Source: Desulfurococcaceae archaeon AG1 (GTDB lineage Archaea > Thermoproteota > Thermoprotei_A > Sulfolobales > AG1). Taken from it: DNA of 64,000 nucleotides. The notes beneath the pieces were generated by a model, which had not been told where the DNA came from, did no database searches, and saw only the letters and a program-made list of their open reading frames with translations. The stretch is taken from contig BEWT01000016.1 in NCBI GenBank assembly GCA_003116855.1, positions 52,183 to 116,182 of the forward strand. The letters are read 5' to 3'. Positions 8,961 through 17,539 of the stretch are shown here, piece by piece (within the stretch, counting starts at the first letter, position 1; every line of letters starts with the position of its first letter). A program made the position numbers and the translations under genes.

Positions 8961-10196
8961 CTAAGTGGAAGTGGTTTCTGAACCCCTCTTGGGTTTTTTC
9001 CTCCTACCCCTCGGAGCCCTCTCCTCCTTAGGCGGTGGCTTGGCATAGAGCTCTTTTATCTCGTTTATCCTTTCGAAGAGCATTTTCTTCAGCTTATCTC
9101 CAATAAATCTCCCTGTGAAGAAATCAACCCTAGCTGCTATAGCTAGTTTCGTTGCGAGAGCTCTTGCTATCTTACCCCTCTGCCACCTAGGGGATCTATG
9201 TATTTCTGCAAACTGGAATATAACTCCGTGTTTTGGAGGTTTAGCCCCTGTTCTGAGAGCTCTGAAAAGAGCCTTCTCAGCACCCAGCACCTGGATCGTG
9301 CTTGCAGGCATCTTGGCAAGCTCCTCGAGACTGCCTGCAAGGCTTAATAGCCTCGCACCTAGAAGTGGTCCCACAAGCTCTGTCACGTTAGGCGCTATTT
9401 CTTTCATAACATGTGAGTTGTATTCTGTGAGATAGCTTCTAAGCTCGTTCAACTCGATCATAATTCTGGCTAATGTCTGTATGGGTTTAAGATCGAACTC
9501 CGATAGATCTGCCCCGATGCTCTTCTTAGAAGCACTAGCTATCCTCCTAGCCAGGGTCTCGCTAACACCTATGGCTCTTAGGCTCTCCTCACTCGCCTGG
9601 GATCTATCGCCTATGCTGTTAACGATCTTTGCGTATAATATATGATCTCCTACTATTTGATCCAACTCGGGGAAGTGGACGCTATACCACTCTCTAAGCC
9701 TAGCGGCAAAGAGATTTATAGTTTTATCTATATCATCTATAGCCCTTATGCTTTGCACAGCCAGAAGATCTCTTTTAGCGGCGAACTTTCTGAGACCTCT
9801 TCTAGCAAGCTCCATCGATACTGTGTGAATATACCTTCTAGCCTCATCTATCTCCTTAAAAACACCCAGCTTCATATATATTTCGAAAACACGGTTTCTA
9901 AACCCTGAGAAAACCTTATTATAAGCATCGACGGTAACCTCTAACCCTTCCTCTGCTAATGCTTTAGCCGTTTCTGGATCCTCGACAGCGATGGAAACAC
10001 CTTTTAGATCCTCTAAGGATCTTATTCTATCCACCAACTTTCTAAACGTCTCATCAAGTCTTCCCTCATTCCTTATCCATAGAGCCTCTACTAGAGTTGA
10101 TATATCCTTAGGTCTAAGCTCACTTAATAAGACCTCTCCGTTCTCATCAAGAAGGAAAACGCCTAAGAAATGCTCAGCTACAAACAATCTCCTCAT
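8961..10196 (-). CDS. nop5: Nop5 (Nop56/58) scaffold of C/D-box RNPs
   Basis: Nop5 bridges L7Ae-bound guide RNA and fibrillarin. The 411 residues show the expected order: N-terminal fibrillarin-binding domain, a long coiled coil (about 130-250), and the Nop domain with APNVTELVGPLLGARLLSLAGS and VLGAEKALFRALRTG, then PKHGVIFQ and SPRWQRGKIARALATKLAIAARVD. The lysine/arginine-rich end (RAPRGRRKKPKRG) is typical of archaeal and eukaryotic homologues. ATG at 10196 follows GGTGA. Together with flpA and cbf5 it forms a cluster for RNA-guided modification. Confidence 0.95.
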   Translation of the reverse strand: MRRLFVAEHFLGVFLLDENGEVLLSELRPKDISTLVEALWIRNEGRLDETFRKLVDRIRSLEDLKGVSIAVEDPETAKALAEEGLEVTVDAYNKVFSGFRNRVFEIYMKLGVFKEIDEARRYIHTVSMELARRGLRKFAAKRDLLAVQSIRAIDDIDKTINLFAARLREWYSVHFPELDQIVGDHILYAKIVNSIGDRSQASEESLRAIGVSETLARRIASASKKSIGADLSEFDLKPIQTLARIMIELNELRSYLTEYNSHVMKEIAPNVTELVGPLLGARLLSLAGSLEELAKMPASTIQVLGAEKALFRALRTGAKPPKHGVIFQFAEIHRSPRWQRGKIARALATKLAIAARVDFFTGRFIGDKLKKMLFERINEIKELYAKPPPKEERAPRGRRKKPKRGSETTST

Positions 10197-10420
10197 CGCT
10201 TCACCAAATGAGAGTATGCTAGAGAAAAAATATATCCACGCATACCTTCGCGATCACCTATGCCTAAAACTTCGGTGGCTTTCACGCGATGCGATAGATA
10301 CGGCGATTCTAAATCGTGTCTTTCTACCAAATATATGAGTTAGATAGAAATCCCTAGCACAAAGACAAGAGCATCCAGGAATATGTAGAGCTACAGCTTA
10401 TCTTGAGGGGTATATAATGC

Positions 10421-11239
10421 TCAGGATCTTTCTTTATTGTCTTTATAGTATATATAGTCTGTAAGTGAGAAGTGCCTAGTTTGCTTAAATGTCTTTGGAT
10501 CTATATGTATAAATCCCTGTTTAATCAATAGCTCTTTAGCCCTCTCACTAATCCCAGGCGATACTAGAACGCCTATTACGCTCTTCTCTCGTTCTTCTCT
10601 AGTTCTTTTCATAACTGATTCTATATATTCCACATATCTGATCAGCTGGTTTACAGCACTCAATCCAGCCTTTTCGTTCTTGATCTCGATAACATAGATC
10701 CTCCCATCTCTATCCCTTAGAAGGAGATCTATTTTCCCACTAGGTGTATCAACCTCGTGACCTATAACCGTGGCTCCAGGAACAACAAGGTCGGGATTGC
10801 TATGTATAGCTTCCGATATGTCTCTCTCCGTACCCCTTTTCTCTAGACCTGTGGTAGAAAGCTTAGACCAGATTGAGGCCAAGATCTTCTTGAACCTTAT
10901 CACAACCACCTCATAGCCGTACTTCCTGCTATTACACGTTATCACCAGCTGCCCTTCTACTGTTGAAGGAATACATAGAGATCCTGGCGGTTGCCAGTTC
11001 AAAGGATCCCTGTCTCTTCCCTCATGAATGATCAGGGTTCCGTCTGCCTTGTAGATAACAATCCTAACCCCCCATGGGGCTTTTGATGATGCTCTCCCCT
11101 TATAGGTTATATCGCACTCGCCTACTATGATCGATGTATGTGTTTTTGAGTTCTTTAAGAAGAGATCTGCTATTCTCTCTATAGGCTCTCCAGGTCCTAG
11201 GATTATTATTTCTCTCTCCCAGCCTTCTGGAGAGCCCAT
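10421..11239 (-). CDS. nucS: Endonuclease NucS (EndoMS, mismatch-specific)
   Basis: NucS/EndoMS cuts both DNA strands at mismatched bases and replaces MutS/MutL repair in many archaea and actinobacteria. The N-terminal half is a beta-rich DNA-binding domain with NWQPPGS; the C-terminal half is a RecB-like nuclease with D171 (KIDLLL), E185 and K187 (VIEIK) forming the D-ExK metal site, then a glutamine in VNQLIRY. The 272-residue length is a little above the usual 230-250. It overlaps the upstream DHH phosphoesterase gene by 34 bases, so the two are probably co-translated. Confidence 0.9.
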   Translation of the reverse strand: MGSPEGWEREIIILGPGEPIERIADLFLKNSKTHTSIIVGECDITYKGRASSKAPWGVRIVIYKADGTLIIHEGRDRDPLNWQPPGSLCIPSTVEGQLVITCNSRKYGYEVVVIRFKKILASIWSKLSTTGLEKRGTERDISEAIHSNPDLVVPGATVIGHEVDTPSGKIDLLLRDRDGRIYVIEIKNEKAGLSAVNQLIRYVEYIESVMKRTREEREKSVIGVLVSPGISERAKELLIKQGFIHIDPKTFKQTRHFSLTDYIYYKDNKERS

Positions 11240-12204
11240 AGTGTATCCCTAACCTTCCTCAATACCTCGTCAAGGTTTCTCTGAGTTAATGTCACTGAGG
11301 CTGCTTCTCTATGCCCGCCATATTTACCGCTTCCCAGAGCTTCAACTATTGCTCGGCAATACTGGAGCGCCCTCCCCTCTATAGATCTTATTGTGATCAC
11401 TACTTTTTTCTCCTCATCCCTCACCATAACCACGTCTTTCTTCAGCTTCTTACAAAGCTCGGTGGTCGCTATGCCGAAGAGACCTGCAAATAACCTTGAC
11501 TCGGAGGGCTGAACGTGTGAGAGGATCACATTGCCTATAGTTTCTCCCTTATCCATGGCTTTTTCGATGAGCTTGTTAAGAAGGATCTTTCCAATATATG
11601 CTTTTTTCTCGAGCACACCTATGCTTGCTAGATCCTTGTTAAGGACTATCGCGTTAAGCAATTCCCTCATGAAATCAAGATCGCTGGGGTCTCTTGAGAT
11701 AGCAAGCTTTATATTATCAGCCATGGTTTTTATCTCCTCATCCTCACTATCTGTTCCCTCACACGAGTCAGCGATCCTCAGTAACATCTCCTCATAGCTA
11801 TTTAGCGAGAGCTTCATCCTAGAAGCCATCAGATGTGGTGTTGACGGAGATCTATCCCAAATAACCTTTAGCCCCAGCTCTCTCATTTTATCAACCCAGG
11901 GCTCTGTGGTTGCGTGATGATCTATGATCTGTACAGAGATACCCCTCATAACAGTATCAACTATCATTGAGAAAACCTCTCTATCTATAGCTATATCTAT
12001 CAAGACCAGCTCTCCGCATATGTTTTCTCTACATAGCTTCTTTATCTCCTTCGAAGCCCTCCACGGCTGAGTAAAGCCCAGAACTATCTCTGAAGGATAT
12101 TGATCTCTTAAAAAATGCTTAATATAGAGAGCACCAGCTATAATACCATCACAATCCCCATGCATTAAAACAGCGTGCTTCAATACACCCACCCCGATAC
12201 CCAC
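11206..12204 (-). CDS. DHH-family phosphoesterase
   Basis: About 330 residues with the DHH signature: motif I MHGDCDGI (the D-x-D metal site), LVLIDIA, motif III VQIIDHHATTE, and a C-terminal DHHA1 domain ending SGKYGGHREAASVTL, whose GGH motif binds substrate. Archaeal relatives include RecJ-like exonucleases such as GAN and nanoRNase- or cyclic-dinucleotide-type enzymes; the short length and strong GGHREA fit an exonuclease or small-oligonucleotide phosphodiesterase. A TTG at 12183 (KHAVLMHG), preceded by GGGGTGGGTG, is a likely true start. The overlap with nucS suggests joint work in DNA repair; that is inference. Confidence 0.8.
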   Translation of the reverse strand: MGIGVGVLKHAVLMHGDCDGIIAGALYIKHFLRDQYPSEIVLGFTQPWRASKEIKKLCRENICGELVLIDIAIDREVFSMIVDTVMRGISVQIIDHHATTEPWVDKMRELGLKVIWDRSPSTPHLMASRMKLSLNSYEEMLLRIADSCEGTDSEDEEIKTMADNIKLAISRDPSDLDFMRELLNAIVLNKDLASIGVLEKKAYIGKILLNKLIEKAMDKGETIGNVILSHVQPSESRLFAGLFGIATTELCKKLKKDVVMVRDEEKKVVITIRSIEGRALQYCRAIVEALGSGKYGGHREAASVTLTQRNLDEVLRKVRDTLWALQKAGREK

Positions 12205-12656
12205 TCAATATACCGTTTATCCCTGAATATTTATCACTATCCCTCTATATCAAAGGGGACCTAGTCTCATCCTGTAAGAACAGAGATTCTGTAGGCTTGT
12301 GCTTACCGCAAACCCAGTGGTATAGAACTCCTCAAACTACCGAGAGATCATATTACAGACAATCCAGACCAAACTCTATGATCTCGAGAACAGAATCACT
12401 AAAACGACCAACAAAACCATATAGATCAAATAGTTCTCTCCCACATATATCAAAAAGAAAACATCTCCTAATCTGTATCAATAGCTGTCACAAAAGATCT
12501 ATATCGTATCATGAAAACATATATCGAATAACAAGAAACAGAAACTAAGCTTACTACTATGATGTTGTTTTACTAGAATGTTTCACAAATAATTTATTAT
12601 CTGTTTGACACAGTACATATTTATCAACCCACCTATAGATATTATGGGGAAAACAA
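12205..12656. other. Intergenic region before the Fe-S oxidoreductase
   Basis: These 450 bases lie between divergent genes and are AT-rich. I see no gene, RNA or repeat that I can support, apart from expected promoter sequence at both ends. Confidence 0.4.
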
Positions 12657-13601
12657 ATGCCCCTCAAGCTGGACGACATAGTGTCGATAATTAGAGAAAA
12701 CATAGCCAGGAAGGGAAACCCTATCGGCATAGATCCTGAGGTTTGTTCCTCATGGGCGAGAGACCTTGGTATCCCGAGAGAGAGCGATACGATCATATAT
12801 ACATCGTGCATGTACCAATCCGTACCATATCTGATCGAGCTTGTAAACATGTTAGAAAGACTTGAGAAGGGGCCGAGAATATTCACATCGCTAGGGGTGA
12901 TGCTAGCAAAAACCATAGACGTGGCTAGCATAGCTGGAAAGCGTGGAGCTGATATGGAGAGATTCAACAACATGATCAGGAATATAGTTTTAGCGCTGAG
13001 AAAGCAGGGGCTCAATATAGGCTACCTCTATGAAGAGGAGCCATATAGCGGCTCGCTTCTCTACGAGTTGGGTCTCGAGGATGATTTCACCGTACACGCT
13101 AAGAAGGTCTTCTCGCTGTTTAAGGAGAGAGGTGTGAAGAAAATCATAGCCATAGATCCCCATACCTACTATATTCTCAGCAAAGTCTATCCAAAATATA
13201 TAGATGGGTATGACATTCAGGTGATCCATTATATAGAAGCTCTGGATCCTTCAAAGCTTGGAAAGATCTCTGGAGAAGCTCCTAATATCGTAATACATGA
13301 TCCGTGCTTGTTAGCCAGGTTTTCGAGAATCGTAGAACCCCAGAGGAATCTGCTCAAATCTATAGGAGTTAATGTGAAAGAGCCCCATAGATCTGGGTTA
13401 AGAACAAGGTGTTGCGGAGGACCTATAGAGGCTCTAAGCCCTACATTATCCAGGAGGATTGGGGAACAGAGGGTAGAGGAGCTATCGCGATTAGAGAGAA
13501 ATATAGTTGTTATGTGTCCAATATGTTTCTCCAACATCTCTAGGCTGGCCGAGAAATACGGCGCAAAGGTTATGGATCTATCAGAGTTTATTCACCAATA
13601 A
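12657..13601 (+). CDS. CCG-domain Fe-S oxidoreductase (HdrB/GlpC-like)
   Basis: A 314-residue protein with cysteine clusters of the CCG family, found in HdrB, GlpC and LldE: IYTSCMYQ near the N-terminus, then HDPCLLAR, RTRCCGGP and MCPICFSN in the C-terminal half. Such domains hold non-cubane [4Fe-4S] clusters in electron transfer to disulfides or quinones. Only the C-terminal CCG repeat is complete; the N-terminal one is reduced to one visible cysteine. No ferredoxin domain is attached and no dehydrogenase partner lies beside it, so the electron donor and acceptor remain unknown. Confidence 0.75.
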   Translation: MPLKLDDIVSIIRENIARKGNPIGIDPEVCSSWARDLGIPRESDTIIYTSCMYQSVPYLIELVNMLERLEKGPRIFTSLGVMLAKTIDVASIAGKRGADMERFNNMIRNIVLALRKQGLNIGYLYEEEPYSGSLLYELGLEDDFTVHAKKVFSLFKERGVKKIIAIDPHTYYILSKVYPKYIDGYDIQVIHYIEALDPSKLGKISGEAPNIVIHDPCLLARFSRIVEPQRNLLKSIGVNVKEPHRSGLRTRCCGGPIEALSPTLSRRIGEQRVEELSRLERNIVVMCPICFSNISRLAEKYGAKVMDLSEFIHQ

Positions 13602-13692
13602 TTCCTTCGATCTTTAAGCAGAAAAAGAACCAGCCCTCGTGTCTCTTCTTATCTCTATACAATAGCTAATAAGCTAATAGTATGTGAGGATG

Positions 13693-14124
13693 CTATTTCC
13701 TAAAAAGGGATATTATACCTATATACGGGATCTTTAGAACAGAACCACCAACCGATACAACCTTACCTACAATATTCTCAAAAGGAATTCCTGGAAGCCC
13801 TGGTACAGAAGGATCTGGAACTAGGTTGTTATCACCCTTAGTTATGAAATATGTATTGCCACCCACATTTATAATATTTATGACCCTATGGATTATATAC
13901 CTACCGCTCGCGCTCTTATAGACAACAACATCTCCTACGCTTATCTCTGAAGGATCTTTAACAGGGACTATAAAGACCAGGTCTCCAGTGCTTAATATAG
14001 GTTCCATGCTAACACCACTAACAACAGCAATATAGCTCTGCCCAGATATGGCTGAAACTATGTTAATGAGCAACAGACCTATTACAACGATCCATAGGAG
14101 TATGGTTGAAACACTAATCCTCAT
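13693..14124 (-). CDS. sec11: Type I signal peptidase (Sec11-like)
   Basis: A 143-residue membrane peptidase that removes signal peptides from exported proteins. It begins with one membrane helix (about 7-28), followed by catalytic Ser39 in SGVSMEP, His79 in YIIHRV, which replaces the bacterial lysine as in ER-type enzymes, and Asp98 in TKGDNN. A second hydrophobic stretch lies near the C-terminus. The start codon overlaps the stop of the zinc-ribbon gene by four bases (ATGA-type coupling), so the two are translated together. Confidence 0.92.
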   Translation of the reverse strand: MRISVSTILLWIVVIGLLLINIVSAISGQSYIAVVSGVSMEPILSTGDLVFIVPVKDPSEISVGDVVVYKSASGRYIIHRVINIINVGGNTYFITKGDNNLVPDPSVPGLPGIPFENIVGKVVSVGGSVLKIPYIGIISLFRK

Positions 14125-14438
14125 TCTTCTTCCCGTTCTAGCTCGCTGAGATCTATCTCTATAACCTTGCCCTTCCTCTCTTCACCAAGCTCAACCTTCT
14201 TACCCTCTCCACGACCTTCTATCTCTACATCAGAACCTCCTGTCCTGATCTTACTAACAACAGCACGCCACGAGTAACCACAGTTAGGACAACTATACGA
14301 ACCCATAACAGTTATCGTAATCCTACCCCTAGCATCTGGTAGTGGTGACACAACCTGCCACGTCTTGCTAGGCTTTAAATCCCGTGCACCACAGTTGGGA
14401 CATACGCCGGGATCCTGGGTCCTACCCTTCCGAGGCAG
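14121..14438 (-). CDS. Double zinc-ribbon protein, probable CTG start
   Basis: The frame encodes two CPNCG knuckles separated by about 35 residues (VCPNCGARDLKPSKTWQ and SYSCPNCGYSWR), followed by a charged glutamate-rich tail. A conventional start (GTG, 14351) would cut off the first knuckle. The frame continues upstream through LPRKGRTQDPGVCPNCG with no ATG, GTG or TTG before an in-frame stop. A CTG at 14438 is preceded by AGAGGG at suitable distance and would give 105 residues beginning (M)PRKGRTQDPG. The family resembles small crenarchaeal zinc proteins of unknown role, possibly nucleic-acid binding. It is coupled to the signal peptidase gene. Confidence 0.6.
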   Translation of the reverse strand: MPRKGRTQDPGVCPNCGARDLKPSKTWQVVSPLPDARGRITITVMGSYSCPNCGYSWRAVVSKIRTGGSDVEIEGRGEGKKVELGEERKGKVIEIDLSELEREEE

Positions 14439-14607
14439 TTTCCATCCCTCTACACAGTTATAATTGGGAGGATAATAACAACACGTCGCCTCTACTCAGC
14501 ACACTACATATATTCTAGAAGTCTTGGCATACGGATTTGTAAGGAAACCGCTTGAGGGTTAAGAGACTATCAAGGAGTGGTAAAGATAAACAAGAAAACC
14601 ACGCGGT

Positions 14608-15675
14608 TTAGGAATTTGTTAATAGCAATAGATATATCCTTGTAAGACCTCCATGGATGTGTTGTGATGATATCGACACAATTTTATATTTTTCCCAGCC
14701 TTGTAAGAGATCCCTTACACGTCTCAGTTGCTCCAAGGATATAGAGATCAGAAGCGCTGATCTTTCCGGAAGGATTCTCGCAATATTCTGTAAAAATCTA
14801 ACCGGTATCTCTAGGTAATCTTCACCAACAGACCTGCTTCTCCTACCATATGGAAGATCCGATACTATTAGATCTATACAACCAGGTCTAAGAGGAGGGT
14901 TCAACGCGTCAGCCACGATTACGTCGGAGAGGCAGGGTTTGTTGAGAGCTCCTAGCTTTTGCTTCATATGTATGGCTTTCTTAAGATCTATATCTCCTCC
15001 TATAATCATTAATGATCCGTCATAGTCACAGATCTTCTCGAGAATCTTGCCATAACCACCGAAGGGATCGTATATAATCCTTCTATCAGTTCCAAGGTTA
15101 ACAGCAACGTTGGCTAGGAACAATATATCTGTGTCTTTCATATACCCGGTTCTATCACCCCGCCCCTTGCCCGCCCTTCTAGCTATGGGTATCGCTATGA
15201 CGAGTATACTGCCCAATATGATCGTTATGGTGCACGATAAACCAACTAGATCATCGATACTCTCGTTGCTATGGGAGAGGCATGTCTCTTCTCTTATACG
15301 TTTGATAATCAGCCCATAATCGATCTCAGCCCTCTTCCTTCCAAGATTATAGATCCTCAGTTCTATTTTTCTGCAGCATTTGTTGAGGAACTCGTTAGCG
15401 GCTATTAATATCTCCCTATATATCTGAGTAGATCCCATCCTAAGATTCGCTTTACGCAGCACAAGCCCTAATTCCTTTATAAAGGAGAACTTCAATACAA
15501 GCTCTTCAACATCCTGTCTTGCCCTGAAGATCACTAAGCCTGGCTCGCTATAGGATATAGTTATATCGCTATCAACACTTCTCAGCACCATCATGGCTTC
15601 TGTAAATGAGAGTTCTGGATGTTCCTGCGATAGGAGTAGATAGTACTCCCTATACATCCTATCACGCAGAAGCAT
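14608..15675 (-). CDS. THUMP/Trm11-like tRNA methyltransferase
   Basis: The 355-residue protein has a C-terminal SAM-dependent methyltransferase domain: IIYDPFGGYGKILEKI (motif I), GGDIDLKKA (motif II) and VSDLPYGRRS (motif IV, a D/N-P-P-Y variant as in Trm11, TrmG10 and RlmL). The N-terminal half is diverged and may correspond to the THUMP/NFLD region of tRNA guanine-10 N2-methyltransferases. It therefore probably methylates a guanine exocyclic amine in tRNA. Motif IV reads DLPYG rather than DPPYG; leucine at that position is tolerated in some relatives, so I keep the call but not the exact position specificity. Confidence 0.65.
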   Translation of the reverse strand: MLLRDRMYREYYLLLSQEHPELSFTEAMMVLRSVDSDITISYSEPGLVIFRARQDVEELVLKFSFIKELGLVLRKANLRMGSTQIYREILIAANEFLNKCCRKIELRIYNLGRKRAEIDYGLIIKRIREETCLSHSNESIDDLVGLSCTITIILGSILVIAIPIARRAGKGRGDRTGYMKDTDILFLANVAVNLGTDRRIIYDPFGGYGKILEKICDYDGSLMIIGGDIDLKKAIHMKQKLGALNKPCLSDVIVADALNPPLRPGCIDLIVSDLPYGRRSRSVGEDYLEIPVRFLQNIARILPERSALLISISLEQLRRVRDLLQGWEKYKIVSISSQHIHGGLTRIYLLLLTNS

Positions 15676-15830
15676 AGAGATAAGCCATACCTATTCAATG
15701 CTTATCACACGACCTATTTATCATTATCTCTAACCCACTACATAACCAATAGGCTTCTCTACAATACAAACCAACGCCAGGATTACCAGTACTCTTACGC
15801 AGAGAAAATCACAAGGGCTTCCTCGAAAGC

Positions 15831-15878
15831 GGTGTTCCAAGCAATCAAGAGAGCGATCCCTCAAACATAGATAAAATC
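15831..15878 (+). repeat. 48-bp diverged repeat, copy 1
   Basis: This segment matches 26772-26819 at roughly 80% by eye, including the shared core TCCAAGCAATCA and ATAGATAAAA. In one frame both copies read G-x-P-S-N-Q-E-x-D-x-x-N-I-D-K, so they may be remnants of the end of a repeated coding sequence. Neither copy lies in an intact gene. Confidence 0.4.
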
Positions 15879-16012
15879 TCTCAACTGAACCTAACGCTAC
15901 ACAAAACCAATAGGAGCATTGAGTTACAAATAGTCACACCTAATTTATTGGTTCTGTGGTATAGGTTTAGATAAAATGGTTCAGAACCTGAGATCAAAGG
16001 CAAGCCATTAAT

Positions 16013-16036
16013 ATTATGATATCAATTATGATATCA
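16013..16036. repeat. Tandem ATTATGATATCA repeat
   Basis: A 12-bp unit occurs twice in tandem, and each contains the palindrome TGATATCA, making an AT-rich symmetric block next to the GC-rich element. A similar TATCATGATATC palindrome occurs before the archaellum operon (36937). It could be an operator or part of a mobile-element target region. Confidence 0.35.
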
Positions 16037-16052
16037 TTAATGCTAATTGTCT

Positions 16053-16237
16053 GGGGTTCGGGCTTCATAGCTGTTGATATTGCTTGATACCAACTGCCCA
16101 GCCCTTGGCTTCACTGACCTCAGGGCCCCTTTCATCGGAGCTCACATCTTCAGCCTCCACACATTCGGGGTAATCCAGCCCATAGCTCCCTCCTCATAGC
16201 ATTGCTCCGGCTCGCTGCTGTGGGGAAACCCCACATC
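16053..16237 (-). repeat. 185-bp GC-rich element, copy A (inverted relative to copy B)
   Basis: This 185-base unit is about 96% identical (8 differences by my count) to 28481-28665, in opposite orientation. It begins with a GTGGGG-TTT-CCCCAC hairpin and ends with CAACAGCTATGAAGCCCGA followed by CCCC; similarity stops sharply at both ends. In this copy an internal TGA breaks the frame that stays open in copy B. The composition, terminal hairpin and C-terminal-tail-like peptide suggest the 3' end of an IS200/IS605-type tnpB element, which doubles as omega-RNA, but a duplicated stable RNA cannot be excluded. Confidence 0.6.
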
Positions 16238-16473
16238 CTGGGCTCTTTTTATTTAACCCGCCCACTTGGGTCTTTATCCCATACTCATTGTTGGGATGAT
16301 ATCCCCAGAATAATAAAGCTTATACTATGTTCCCACAGAACTATGATCTAATATCAACCCATATAAATCATCATGAAACCCGAAACAGCTAGCTACAGCA
16401 TTTCTAAAGCGAATCGTTTTACACACGAGCTCGGCTTTTTATCTAGATCTACATAAAGTTTGGAGTGGTGTTG

Positions 16474-16755
16474 ATGATTATGGGCGATGGTGGTGCGGTA
16501 ACAATGATCATGGTGAGAGAGTATGGGGATAAAACCTATGAGGTTAGGCTTGCCCTATATAGATCTGGAGGCGCTCTTATCAAAGAGGAGTCCTATTCAG
16601 GGGCTAGATCTATTAGCATAGATGCTAACGTTGATATAGTGAAAATCGGCTATAAAGAGCTTTACTTAATCTCTAAGGAAGAGATAGAAATATCTATGGA
16701 TCCTAGTAAAAAGACGATCAGCGTAGTTAGAAGAGCCGTTCCAACCCAGCGTTAG
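16474..16755 (+). CDS. Small hypothetical protein
   Basis: A protein of about 93 residues that I do not recognise. It alternates strand-like segments (MIMVREYGDKTYEVRLALYR; ISIDANVDIVKIGYKELYLI) and looks like a compact beta-rich domain with no cysteines or membrane helix. GGAGTGG lies 7-12 bases upstream of ATG 16474, and a TATA-like CTTTTTATC lies further upstream (about 16435), so expression is plausible. GTG codons at 16465 and 16468 and a TTG at 16471 are alternative starts. No partner gene is coupled to it. Confidence 0.5.
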   Translation: MIMGDGGAVTMIMVREYGDKTYEVRLALYRSGGALIKEESYSGARSISIDANVDIVKIGYKELYLISKEEIEISMDPSKKTISVVRRAVPTQR

Positions 16756-16972
16756 TTTTCGTAACGCTGAGCTCTATCCTTTTCATCGAGACTCCGTATG
16801 AACAGTTAAAAGAGTTAGGATAACATGCATCGCCAACATTCCATATTCTATTAGAGCTTAACCTTTCTATACGGGCTCTGAGCTTATGCATCGGGTAGGC
16901 TATAAAACCAAACAATAAAAATAATTATAGGCGAAAACCTTATCAGCACCTTTATATCGCTAGAGCAGGGCG

Positions 16973-17533
16973 ATGAGGATGCATGCCAGATATCTATTCA
17001 TAGTGACTAATGATAAGGGTTATAAACCGCAGGATAGGGAGCATATACTAAAAACCCTGAGGAGGTTTTTTAAAGCCCCAAACATTAGGATCGGTTCTAA
17101 ACATATAGAGATAGAGGTATGGGAACCGGATCTATCGAGTATTAGGGGGATTATAGAGGAGAATATTGGGAGGGTTGTTGAGTGGAAGCCTATAGACTCT
17201 ATCGAGAGTAATTATATGAAAGACGTAGATCTCGTAGAGGCATACGTAGATCTCTTTAACCAGGAGAGGTTCTGGGAAGCTCATGGAGCGCTTGAGACCC
17301 TCTGGAGAAGATCTGGTGATAGAAATGCACAGGGCTTAATACTGGTCGCCGCCGCCTTCATAAAGATCCAGGAGAATAAAGAGAACGAGTTCGTCATTAT
17401 TGCTAAAAGAGCTCTCGAGATGCTTAAAGGCGCCAACTATTTCTGCATAGATCTTGACGAGGTTAGAAAGAAGCTCTCCTCATCTTTAGAGAGTAAGAAG
17501 CCTTTCAAAATAGAATGCGCTCCTCAAAGATAG
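16973..17533 (+). CDS. DUF309 domain protein
   Basis: This 186-residue protein carries the DUF309 helical domain in its second half, recognisable by FNQERFWEAHGALETLWRRS followed by AQGLILVAAAFIKIQEN. In this family the F-W-E-x-H and L-I-x-x-A-A-A motifs are conserved, but the biochemical role is not established. The N-terminal ~85 residues are an extra region (HILKTLRRFFKAPNIRIGSK, then a strand-rich part) not normally part of DUF309. It is convergent with thrS, with six bases between the stops. Confidence 0.75.
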   Translation: MRMHARYLFIVTNDKGYKPQDREHILKTLRRFFKAPNIRIGSKHIEIEVWEPDLSSIRGIIEENIGRVVEWKPIDSIESNYMKDVDLVEAYVDLFNQERFWEAHGALETLWRRSGDRNAQGLILVAAAFIKIQENKENEFVIIAKRALEMLKGANYFCIDLDEVRKKLSSSLESKKPFKIECAPQR

Positions 17534-17539
17534 TCCTTA

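Larger units (their letters stand above)
15676..16473. other. Long gene-poor stretch with repeat relics
   Basis: About 800 bases with no gene that I can support. It holds a 48-bp diverged repeat (15831-15878), an AT-rich direct repeat/palindrome (16013-16036), the 185-bp GC-rich element (16053-16237) and, at its right end, a TATA-like stretch for the following gene. The mixture looks like decayed mobile-element sequence. Confidence 0.5.
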
